Assembly (NCBI RefSeq): GCF_032098525.1
Contig: NZ_CP134890.1
Location: 1,736,001 to 1,800,000 of the forward strand
DNA: 64,000 bases
Direction: 5' to 3'
DNA from: Flavobacterium sp. PMTSA4
GTDB lineage: Bacteria > Bacteroidota > Bacteroidia > Flavobacteriales > Flavobacteriaceae
Shown: positions 56,567 through 64,000 of the stretch, one piece after another
Position numbering within the stretch: the stretch's first letter is position 1
How the letters are laid out: each line of letters starts with the position of its first letter
Position numbers and translations under genes: made by a program
Notes under the pieces: generated by a model
What the model was told of the DNA's origin: nothing
What the model saw: only the letters and a program-made list of their open reading frames with translations
The model's database searches: none

Positions 56567-57448
56567 ATGAAAGTTGCCATTTTTGGACAATATTATCAAA
56601 ATGATACCCGACCAATTATCAAAGATATCTTTGTTTTTTTCAATAGAAATGAAGTTGAATTAGTTATTGAAGAAAACTTTTTAAAAATTCTTTACGAAGA
56701 AAAAATCCTTGAAAAACAATACAACACCTTTAAAAAAGGTTCAGAATTAGACAAAAGTTTTGATATTTTAATTAGTATTGGTGGTGATGGAACTATTCTT
56801 AGAGCAGCATCTTTTGTAGCTGATTCAGGAATTCCAATACTTGGCGTTAATGCTGGAAGATTAGGTTTCTTGGCAAAAGTTCAAAAAGAAGACATTCAAT
56901 CTTTTCTTCAAATTGTTTTAGAAAAAAAATATACCATTTCCGAAAGAACACTCCTAAAACTTGATACAAATTTTCCGGAAAATGAATTGGAAATTAACTT
57001 TGCAATGAATGAAATTTCCGTTAGCCGAAAAGACACAACTTCGATGATAACCATTGAAACTTGTTTAAATGGTGAATACTTGAATTCCTATTGGGCTGAT
57101 GGACTAATAATTTCTACACCAACAGGTTCTACAGGATATTCTTTGAGCTGTGGTGGACCAATTTTAACCCCAAATGTCAAAGGATTTGTTCTTACGCCAA
57201 TCGCTCCACATAATTTAAATGCACGTCCGTTGGTTATTCCTGATGATACGGAAATTAAACTAAAAGTTTCTGGTAGAGAAGAACAATATCTTGTTTCGCT
57301 TGATTCAAGAATAATGTCAATCGACAAAAATACTGAACTTTTCATCAGAAAAAATCCGTTTACCATCAATATGGTTGAAATTCCAAACGAGACTTTTTTC
57401 AAAACGCTACGCAAGAAATTACTTTGGGGAGAAGACAAAAGAAATTAA
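56567..57448 (+). CDS. nadK: NAD kinase
   Basis: 293 aa. Phosphorylates NAD to NADP. Motifs: GGDG in SIGGDGTILRAA, then GVNAGRLGFLA and the NE/D region with TPTGSTGYSLSCGGPI. Usual length. It follows the CBS gene by 3 bp. Confidence 0.97.
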   Translation: MKVAIFGQYYQNDTRPIIKDIFVFFNRNEVELVIEENFLKILYEEKILEKQYNTFKKGSELDKSFDILISIGGDGTILRAASFVADSGIPILGVNAGRLGFLAKVQKEDIQSFLQIVLEKKYTISERTLLKLDTNFPENELEINFAMNEISVSRKDTTSMITIETCLNGEYLNSYWADGLIISTPTGSTGYSLSCGGPILTPNVKGFVLTPIAPHNLNARPLVIPDDTEIKLKVSGREEQYLVSLDSRIMSIDKNTELFIRKNPFTINMVEIPNETFFKTLRKKLLWGEDKRN

Positions 57449-57592
57449 AAAATCAATTTGATTTATACTACAATCCAAAAAAATTCGTTTTAAAACTATC
57501 ATTGTGTAACTTATTATTCTGATTACATTATTTTTATTTACTATTATTCATCATTTAGTATATAAAAAGTACTCAGAATTATTATATTTGCA

Positions 57593-57600
57593 CGCTATTT
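57593..57600 (+). promoter_or_regulatory. -7 promoter element (TATATTTG)
   Basis: Exact TAnnTTTG, 8 bp before ATG 57609, so the transcript would have a leader of only a few bases. Confidence 0.5.
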
Positions 57601-57608
57601 TCAAATAA

Positions 57609-58295
57609 ATGAAAAAGAGTATAGTTTTATTTTTTTTAGTATTGTCTACCCAGATTTTGAATGCTCAGATACATGAAATTGGAGTATTTTTAGGAGGAAG
57701 TAATTTTATAGGCGATGTCGGCAAAACCAATTATATTAATCCAAATAAATTAGCATTTGGAATATTGTATAAATGGAACAAAAGCCCAAGACATTCTTAT
57801 AGATTTTCTTATACTCAATCTACTATCACAGGTAATGATGCAGATTCAGAAGTAAAAGAAAGACAACTAAGAGGTTATCAATTTGAAAACAATATTAAAG
57901 AGTTTTCAGCTGGATTGGAATTCAATTTTTTTGATTTCAATTTGCATGAAGCCTTAAAAATGAAAACTACTCCATATGTTTTTTCTGGAGTTTCATATTT
58001 TATATACAACGAATTGTATGTAATTAATGGAACTACCAAAAAAGATTATCAAGAAGGCGAATTTGCTATTCCAATGATTGTTGGAGTTAAAAGTAAACTG
58101 ACTGAAAATTTAATAATTGGACTAGAAGTAGGAGCAAGATATACGTTTTCAGATAATTTAGATGGAAGTTTACCTAAAAACAAAAATTTACAAGCCTTGA
58201 AATTTGGAAATATAAATAGTAATGATTGGTATGTGTTCTCTGGATTTACGTTAACATATACCTTTGGTAACAAACCTTGCTATTGTGCAGAATAA
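57609..58295 (+). CDS. DUF6089 family outer membrane beta-barrel protein
   Basis: 228 aa. Signal peptide 1-20 (cleavage after LNAQ). The barrel starts HEIGVFLGGSNFIGDVG, the conserved family start, and ends in an aromatic strand plus CYCAE. It heads the uppS-bamA-ompH run, so a link to envelope assembly is likely. Function unknown. Confidence 0.88.
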   Translation: MKKSIVLFFLVLSTQILNAQIHEIGVFLGGSNFIGDVGKTNYINPNKLAFGILYKWNKSPRHSYRFSYTQSTITGNDADSEVKERQLRGYQFENNIKEFSAGLEFNFFDFNLHEALKMKTTPYVFSGVSYFIYNELYVINGTTKKDYQEGEFAIPMIVGVKSKLTENLIIGLEVGARYTFSDNLDGSLPKNKNLQALKFGNINSNDWYVFSGFTLTYTFGNKPCYCAE

Positions 58296-58296
58296 A

Positions 58297-59034
58297 ATGA
58301 GTTTAGAAAATATAGATACAAAAAAATTACCCAAACATTTGGCCATTATCATGGACGGAAATGGTAGATGGGCAAAACAACAAGGCTTGCTAAGGTCTTT
58401 GGGGCACGAAAAAGGCACGAAATCGGTAAAGATTACTGTTGAAACTTGTGCAAAATTGGGTATCGAAAATCTAACCTTATATGCTTTTTCTACTGAAAAC
58501 TGGAACAGACCTAAACTTGAAGTCGACACATTGATGAAATTATTAATTTCATCTTTAAAAAAAGAATTAGATACTCTTCAAAAAAACAACATTCGATTAA
58601 ACTCAATTGGAAACATAGAATTACTTCCAACAAAAGCAAAAAATGAACTTTTAGCAGTAATCGAAAAAACAAAAAATAACACCAGAATGACTTTAACTTT
58701 AGCACTGAGTTATGGCGCTAGAGAAGAATTGTTAAATGCTGTTAAAAAAATAAGTGATAAAGTTAAAAATAATATAATTTCTCTAGATAGTATTGATGAA
58801 TCAATTATTAATCAGCATCTTTACACGCACAATTTACCCGATGTAGATTTGGTGATTAGAACCAGTGGTGAACACAGAATAAGTAACTTTTTACTATGGC
58901 AAATTGCCTATGCAGAATTTTATTTTACTGATGTTCTTTGGCCTGATTTTAAGGAAAACGATTTATATGATGCAATTGTGAGCTATCAAAATAGAGAACG
59001 AAGATTTGGAAAAACAAGTGAACAAATTAAATAG
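58297..59034 (+). CDS. uppS: undecaprenyl diphosphate synthase
   Basis: 245 aa from ATG 58297; the frame is open upstream but only to a TTG inside the preceding gene. Cis-prenyltransferase: catalytic Asp in IIMDGNGRWA, then RTSGEHRISNFLLWQ and AEFYF. It makes the lipid carrier for peptidoglycan and O-antigen. It lies 1 bp after the DUF6089 gene. Confidence 0.96.
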   Translation: MSLENIDTKKLPKHLAIIMDGNGRWAKQQGLLRSLGHEKGTKSVKITVETCAKLGIENLTLYAFSTENWNRPKLEVDTLMKLLISSLKKELDTLQKNNIRLNSIGNIELLPTKAKNELLAVIEKTKNNTRMTLTLALSYGAREELLNAVKKISDKVKNNIISLDSIDESIINQHLYTHNLPDVDLVIRTSGEHRISNFLLWQIAYAEFYFTDVLWPDFKENDLYDAIVSYQNRERRFGKTSEQIK

Positions 59035-59041
59035 AATTTTA

Positions 59042-61720
59042 GTGCAAATAAATACATTAAAAACTGTTCTTACACTATTATTAGTTGGAACCGTTTTTCA
59101 ATTACAAGCCCAAGAAAGAACCCCATTTGATCAAGGACAAAAATACATACTTGCAGATGTTGAAGTAGTTGGAAAAATTAGCTATAATCAGCAAACTGTT
59201 GTTACTTTTTCGGGCTTAGAAAAAGGACAACAAATTACTGTTCCTGGAGAACAAATTAGTAATGCTATTAAAAAACTTGGTAAGCTTGGATTATTTAGCG
59301 ATATTGATTTTTATATCAGTAAAACCGAAAATGATAGTATTTGGCTTGAACTAGCTATCAGCGAACTACCAAAACTTAGTGATGTAAAAATTCAAGGAGT
59401 AAAAAAATCTAAAGTCGATGGTTTAATAAAAGACAATTCACTTACAAAAGGCAAAATAGTAAATGAAAATTTGATTACTACAACCAAAAATTATATTGAA
59501 AATAAATATAAAAAAGACGGATATTTTAACACAAAAGTTTACATAAAAACAGAACCTGATACAACTGAAGGAAATCAGGTGAAAATGTTAGTTAACATTG
59601 ATAAAGGTGATAAATTAAAAATATCAAAAATAACATTTGATGGCAACGAAAAATTCTCAGACAAGAAACTGAGAAGCGCCATGAAAAATACCAAAAAACA
59701 AAATCCAATCAGAATTTTCAAAGCTTCAAAATTTGTCAAAGATAAATATAAAGAAGACTTAGTTTCTATTATAGACAAATACAAAGAAAAAGGTTATCGC
59801 GATGCAAGAATTATTTCGGATTCTGTTTATTTAAACGAAAAAAGAAATAAAATCAACATCAATATTAAACTTGAAGAAGGAAGAAAATATTATTTTGGTG
59901 ACATTAAATTCCTAGGGAATTCTGTTTACTCAGATCAATTATTGACAAGAGTTTTAGGAATTAAAAAAGGTGAAACTTATAACGGTGTTTTGCTTCAAAA
60001 AAGAATTGCCGATAAAACAAAACCCGATGCTGATGATTTAACTAACCTATATCAAAACAATGGATATTTATTCTCAAACATTAATGCTGTAGAGGTAAAA
60101 ACTGAAAATGACACCATTGATTTTGAAATTAGAGTTGTTGAAGGTCCAATAGCTTATTTTAATAACATTACAGTGGTTGGAAACGATAAAACAAACGACC
60201 ATGTAATTTATCGTGAATTAAGAACTCGTCCTGGTGAAAAATACAGCAAAGAAGATTTAGTTAGAACAATTAGAGAAATTGGTCAACTTGGTTTCTTTGA
60301 TCCAGAAGCAATTGATCCAAAATTCAAAAACGTTGATCCAGCTTCTGGAACTGTTGATATAGAATATAATTTAGTAGAAAAAGGCTCAAGTCAAATAGAA
60401 CTTCAAGGTGGTTATGGCGGTGGAGGTTTTATTGGAACTTTAGGATTGTCTTTTAATAACTTCTCTGTCAGAAATATGTTCAAAAAAGAAGCTTATAAAC
60501 CTTTACCAATGGGTGATGGACAAAAAGTATCTTTAAGAGCGCAGGCAAGTTCATTCTTTCAAACTTATAGTTTGTCATTCTCTGAACCTTGGTTTGGAAG
60601 AAAAAAACCAATTCAGTTTTCATCATCGTTATCACACAGTAAACAATTTTTGTATTCAGGTCGAACAACTAGCGTTGACAAAAGCAGAAGTTTTAATATT
60701 ACTTCCCTATCTGTTGGAATTTCAAAACGTTTAACAGTTCCTGACGATAATTTCTATTTTTCTAATGCTGTAAGTTTTCAATACTATGATTTGAATAATT
60801 ACAATACAGGATTATTCACTTTTGGTAATGGTTCTTCAAGAAATTTAGCTTTTACATTAGGATTATCCAGAAACAACAAAGGAATAAATCCAATTTATCC
60901 AACTTCTGGATCTGAATTTAGCTTGTCAGCCAAATTTACTTTACCTTATTCATTATTTAATGGTGTTGATTATGGAAAACTTGGAGATCTTCAAGAAAAT
61001 AAATTGCGTTACGATCCATCTAGCGGATTAAATGTTCAGGCTACTGAAAACGGTCAAGTTCCTGTTGCTGGTGATTATTTGGGTATTGCACAAACAATAA
61101 ACGGTCAAAACATTTATCAATATGTCGAGACATATCAAGAAGCCGCTGCAGATCAATCAAAAGTAGACCAATTAAAATTCAACTGGTTAGAATATTACAA
61201 ATTAAAATTCAAAGCAGATTGGTATACAAGAATTGCGGGATCACAACAAAAAGCTTTAGTATTAAGAGCATTAGGTGAATTTGGATATTTAGGTGCATAT
61301 AATAATGATCGTGGTATTGTTCCTTTTGAGCGATTCTTCCTTGGTGGTGATGGTTTAGCTAACTTTGCTCTTGATGGTAGAGAAGTTATTCAGCTAAGAG
61401 GTTATCCAAATCAATCATTATCGTCTCTTGATGGTGGAACTATTTACAATAAGTTTACTTTAGAATTAAGATACCCTTTGACATTAAAAGCGGCTGCATC
61501 AATTTATGCATTAACTTTTCTTGAAGCTGGTTCATCGTTTGATACATTCCAAGAATACAATCCATTTGTTCTTCAACGTTCTGCCGGATTTGGATTAAGA
61601 GTATTTATGCCTGCCTTTGGTTTACTTGGAATTGACTTCGGTCACGGATTCGATCCTGTTCCTGGTGGAACACAAAAGAATGGTTGGGAAACACATTTTA
61701 TTATAGGTCAACAATTTTAA
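59042..61720 (+). CDS. bamA: BamA outer membrane protein assembly factor
   Basis: About 892 aa. Five POTRA domains (about 45-420) and a C-terminal Omp85 barrel with the conserved RGY motif (IQLRGYPNQ) near strand 13-14 and the C-terminal aromatic end HFIIGQQF. No ATG is available; TTG 59006, GTG 59018 and GTG 59042 are in frame. I chose GTG 59042 because it follows the uppS stop and gives a short signal peptide (QINTLKTVLTLLLV, cleavage after LQAQ). Essential for outer-membrane protein insertion. Confidence 0.93.
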   Translation: MQINTLKTVLTLLLVGTVFQLQAQERTPFDQGQKYILADVEVVGKISYNQQTVVTFSGLEKGQQITVPGEQISNAIKKLGKLGLFSDIDFYISKTENDSIWLELAISELPKLSDVKIQGVKKSKVDGLIKDNSLTKGKIVNENLITTTKNYIENKYKKDGYFNTKVYIKTEPDTTEGNQVKMLVNIDKGDKLKISKITFDGNEKFSDKKLRSAMKNTKKQNPIRIFKASKFVKDKYKEDLVSIIDKYKEKGYRDARIISDSVYLNEKRNKININIKLEEGRKYYFGDIKFLGNSVYSDQLLTRVLGIKKGETYNGVLLQKRIADKTKPDADDLTNLYQNNGYLFSNINAVEVKTENDTIDFEIRVVEGPIAYFNNITVVGNDKTNDHVIYRELRTRPGEKYSKEDLVRTIREIGQLGFFDPEAIDPKFKNVDPASGTVDIEYNLVEKGSSQIELQGGYGGGGFIGTLGLSFNNFSVRNMFKKEAYKPLPMGDGQKVSLRAQASSFFQTYSLSFSEPWFGRKKPIQFSSSLSHSKQFLYSGRTTSVDKSRSFNITSLSVGISKRLTVPDDNFYFSNAVSFQYYDLNNYNTGLFTFGNGSSRNLAFTLGLSRNNKGINPIYPTSGSEFSLSAKFTLPYSLFNGVDYGKLGDLQENKLRYDPSSGLNVQATENGQVPVAGDYLGIAQTINGQNIYQYVETYQEAAADQSKVDQLKFNWLEYYKLKFKADWYTRIAGSQQKALVLRALGEFGYLGAYNNDRGIVPFERFFLGGDGLANFALDGREVIQLRGYPNQSLSSLDGGTIYNKFTLELRYPLTLKAAASIYALTFLEAGSSFDTFQEYNPFVLQRSAGFGLRVFMPAFGLLGIDFGHGFDPVPGGTQKNGWETHFIIGQQF

Positions 61721-61754
61721 TTATATTTGATATTTAATTACAAATTCAACTCTT

Positions 61755-62723
61755 ATGAAAAAATATATTGCATCCATAATTATTCTGATTTTTACTATTC
61801 AACTGAATGCTCAAAGCAGAGGTGTAAAAATTGGTTATATTGATATGGAATACATACTTCAAAATGTAAATGATTACTCTGAAGCCAAAAATCAATTAGA
61901 GCAAAAAGCTCAAAAATGGAAGCAAGATATAGAAGCCAAAAAAGTTGAAATTGCAAAGCTTAAAGATGCATTAAAAACTGAAAAAGCTTTATTAACTAAA
62001 GAATTAATTGAAGAAAGAGAAGAAGAAATTGCTTTTCAAGAACAAGAATTATTAGATTTTCAACAAAAAAGATTTGGACCAAATGGAGATTTAATTACAC
62101 AAAAAGCAGTTTTAGTAAAACCAATACAAGACCAAGTTTTTACTGCTGTTCAAGATATTGCAGAACAACAGAAATATGATTTCATTTTTGATAAATCTTC
62201 CGATTTGACTATGCTTTTTGCAAATAAACGTTATGATATTAGTGATAGAGTTTTAAGAACTTTAAACAGAGCTGAAAAAAGACAACAAATGTCTAATAAA
62301 CAGTTGAAAGATCTTGAAAAGAAAGAAGCTCTTGAAGATATGGAAGATGAAAATCCAGCTATTGCAGAAAGAAGAAAAAAATTAGAAGAAAAAAAAGCTG
62401 CACGTGATAAACTAATTGAAGATAGAAAAGCTGCGGCTGAAGCAAAAAAACTAGAACAACAAGAAAAACGTGATGCTGCTGCCGCTGAAAGAGAAGCGAA
62501 AAAAAATGGCACGGTTAATGCAGATGATAAAATATCAGGAGAAAAAACAACTGAAAAAGATTCAACTACTACTTCAGCAAAAGAAGACAAAGCTGCCGAA
62601 AGAGCGAGAATTTTAGCTGAAAGAAAAAAAGCATTAGAAGATAAAAAGAAAAAAATATTAGAAGAAAGAGAAGCTGCCAAAAAAGCTAAAGAAGAAAAAA
62701 AGAACGAACCTAAAACAGAATAA
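61755..62723 (+). CDS. OmpH/Skp-family periplasmic chaperone, long form
   Basis: 322 aa. Signal peptide 1-19 (cleavage after LNAQ). The Skp-like part (KIGYIDMEYILQNVNDYSEA and a long coiled coil) covers residues 25-170. The C-terminal half is a Lys/Glu/Ala-rich helical tail absent from the next paralogue. Probably carries outer-membrane proteins to BamA, encoded just upstream. Confidence 0.9.
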   Translation: MKKYIASIIILIFTIQLNAQSRGVKIGYIDMEYILQNVNDYSEAKNQLEQKAQKWKQDIEAKKVEIAKLKDALKTEKALLTKELIEEREEEIAFQEQELLDFQQKRFGPNGDLITQKAVLVKPIQDQVFTAVQDIAEQQKYDFIFDKSSDLTMLFANKRYDISDRVLRTLNRAEKRQQMSNKQLKDLEKKEALEDMEDENPAIAERRKKLEEKKAARDKLIEDRKAAAEAKKLEQQEKRDAAAAEREAKKNGTVNADDKISGEKTTEKDSTTTSAKEDKAAERARILAERKKALEDKKKKILEEREAAKKAKEEKKNEPKTE

Positions 62724-62754
62724 TAAAATAAAAATTAATTAATACTAGAAAAAA

Positions 62755-63255
62755 ATGAAAAGATTGAAATCATTACTAATAGCTGGAGTTTTATTTTTTG
62801 GAACTATGCAAACGATGAATGCACAAGCTAAAACTGCACATGTTGATGTAAATGAAATTATTTCAAAAATGCCAGCGATGTTAGATGCTCAAAAACAATT
62901 AGAAAAATTGAGTGCAACTTATGATGCTGAATACAAAACAATGGCAGAAGAATACCAAAATAAAATAAAAAAATACGACCAAGAAGCTTCAACTGTAACT
63001 GATGCCGTTAATCAAACTCGTCAAACAGAAGTTCAAGACTTAGTAAAAAGAATTACTGATTACAGAACTAATGCTCAAAAAGAATTAGAGAAAAAAGAAT
63101 CTGATTTAGTAAAACCTTTAATGGATAAAATTAGAGCTTCAATTACTAAAGTAGGTAAAGCAAAAGGTTATCAATATGTATTAAATGTTGCTGACTTATT
63201 ACTAGCCGATGGGCCAGATTTAACAGCTGATGTTAAAAAAGATTTAGGGTTTTAA
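62755..63255 (+). CDS. OmpH/Skp-family periplasmic chaperone, short form
   Basis: 166 aa. Signal peptide (MKRLKSLLIAGVLFFG, cleavage after MNAQ). Typical Skp length and pattern: AHVDVNEIISKMPAMLDAQKQ, then a coiled coil and the C-terminal GYQYVLNVADLLLADG. 31 bp after the long paralogue. Confidence 0.92.
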   Translation: MKRLKSLLIAGVLFFGTMQTMNAQAKTAHVDVNEIISKMPAMLDAQKQLEKLSATYDAEYKTMAEEYQNKIKKYDQEASTVTDAVNQTRQTEVQDLVKRITDYRTNAQKELEKKESDLVKPLMDKIRASITKVGKAKGYQYVLNVADLLLADGPDLTADVKKDLGF

Positions 63256-63276
63256 AAAAATCAAAAATATTATATC

Positions 63277-63310
63277 AAAAACTGCTCAAAATATTGAGCA
63301 GTTTTTTTTT
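63277..63310 (+). terminator. terminator after the OmpH genes
   Basis: AAAACTGCTCAA / TTGAGCAGTTTT hairpin with nine T. Confidence 0.92.
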
Positions 63311-63317
63311 ACTTTTG
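63310..63317 (+). promoter_or_regulatory. -7 promoter element (TACTTTTG) of murI
   Basis: Exact TAnnTTTG, 5 bp before the ATG; overlaps the T run of the previous terminator. Confidence 0.5.
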
Positions 63318-63322
63318 TTTCT

Positions 63323-64000
63323 ATGACAAATAATAACCCTATTGGTCTTTTTGATTCAGGAATTGGAGGAACATCTATTTGGAAAGAAATTAATGAATTA
63401 CTTCCGAATGAGAATACTATTTATTTAGCTGACAGCAAAAATGCACCATATGGGCAAAAATCAAAAGATGAGATAATCGCATTAAGTATTAAAAACACGG
63501 AATTTTTGCTTAATATGAATTGTAAAATAATTGTTGTTGCCTGTAACACTGCAACAACAAATGCAATTAAAGAATTAAGAGCAAAATATGATGTGCCTTT
63601 TATAGGAATTGAACCTGCAATCAAACCCGCTGCTTTAAAATCAGAAACACATACTATTGGTATTCTTGCTACTAAAGGAACTTTAAGTAGCGACCTTTTT
63701 CATCAAACTGCAGAGAAATTTCATGAAACAAAAATTATTGAGCAAATTGGATTTGGATTAGTGCCTTTAATTGAAAATGGAGACATCAATTCCAAAGAAA
63801 TGAATGATTTACTCAAAACATATTTAAACCCGATGATAGAAGCTAATATTGACTATTTAGTACTCGGCTGTAGTCACTATCCTTATTTAATTCCTCAAAT
63901 AAAAAAAATACTTCCAAAAAATATTAAAATTATTGATTCAGGCGAAGCAGTTGCCAGACAAACAAAAAATATTTTACAAGAAAAAAATAAATTGAAACTT
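63323..64000 (+). CDS. murI: glutamate racemase, truncated by the window end
   Basis: 226 codons are visible from ATG 63323; the gene continues past the right edge. It converts L- to D-glutamate for peptidoglycan. Visible motifs: PIGLFDSGIGGTSIW, first catalytic Cys in VVACNTATT, second in LGCSHYPYL, and the segment DSGEAVARQT. Both catalytic Cys are present. Confidence 0.95.
   Translation, partial: MTNNNPIGLFDSGIGGTSIWKEINELLPNENTIYLADSKNAPYGQKSKDEIIALSIKNTEFLLNMNCKIIVVACNTATTNAIKELRAKYDVPFIGIEPAIKPAALKSETHTIGILATKGTLSSDLFHQTAEKFHETKIIEQIGFGLVPLIENGDINSKEMNDLLKTYLNPMIEANIDYLVLGCSHYPYLIPQIKKILPKNIKIIDSGEAVARQTKNILQEKNKLKL

Noticed and set aside
62231..62680. 149-aa minus-strand open frame
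   Set aside because: It is the antisense of the Lys/Glu/Ala-rich tail of the OmpH-like gene; such codons give long open antisense frames (Ser/Phe/Ala-rich).

Overview
The window is AT-rich chromosomal DNA of a Flavobacterium-like member of the Bacteroidota. Evidence: several promoters match the Bacteroidota -7 element TAnnTTTG, starts are A-rich and lack Shine-Dalgarno sequences, two proteins carry type IX secretion C-termini (gliding-type B and type A), and there are an S46 dipeptidyl-peptidase, a FolK-deoxynucleoside kinase fusion and a DUF6089 porin-like protein.

Region 1 (1-3272) is host DNA: the end of kdtA, an S46 peptidase with the Arg expected of DPP11, and a small Ala/Glu/Thr-rich lipoprotein.

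Region 2 (3273-32851) is a 29.5-kb integrated element. It is bounded by a 56-bp direct repeat of the 3' half of tRNA-Leu(UAA); the intact tRNA and a tyrosine recombinase lie at the right end. The left end has a leftward pair (periplasmic protein, XRE repressor) and a divergent promoter. From that promoter runs an early operon (4511-12992) of small unknown genes, a MazG-like protein and a 582-aa putative replication initiator. A short cassette array with attC-like palindromes follows (12970-14126) and includes an exact 345-bp tandem duplication. A divergent regulatory gap with eight 10-bp-phased AATCC-type repeats (14441-14520) precedes a 17-kb late operon. This operon encodes a transglutaminase-like protein, beta-rich capsid candidates, many single-membrane-segment proteins, a lytic transglycosylase (apparently extended by a -1 frameshift), a 20-residue-repeat solenoid spike, a holin / unimolecular-spanin-like lysis set, a peptidoglycan-binding protein, a 1225-aa polyvalent protein (ArdC-like zincin, ParB-like and RecA-like ATPase domains) and a very basic 52-aa protein. 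I see no terminase, portal, tail or conjugation gene. The best reading is a temperate, non-tailed and probably membrane-containing phage of a type I cannot assign to a known family. This is inference.

Region 3 (32797-64000) is host DNA: tRNA-Leu, tRNA-Gly, mutS, a DUF1573 protein, a TrmH-type methyltransferase, a C-type-lectin adhesin, folK-dNK, an AsmA-like protein, two adjacent tandem-repeat arrays (20 bp and 21 bp), DUF2797, GH3, lipoproteins, a TonB-type receptor, tig-clpP-clpX, a T9SS cargo protein, a hydrolase and pdxJ. The right end is an envelope-biogenesis run (CBS protein, nadK, DUF6089, uppS, bamA, two OmpH/Skp proteins) ending in a truncated murI.

In the element the genes appear to work as a lysogeny switch (XRE against a small HTH protein), host-dependent replication (initiator only, no polymerase), a late virion and lysis operon, and independently transcribed accessory genes at both ends and in the cassette array.
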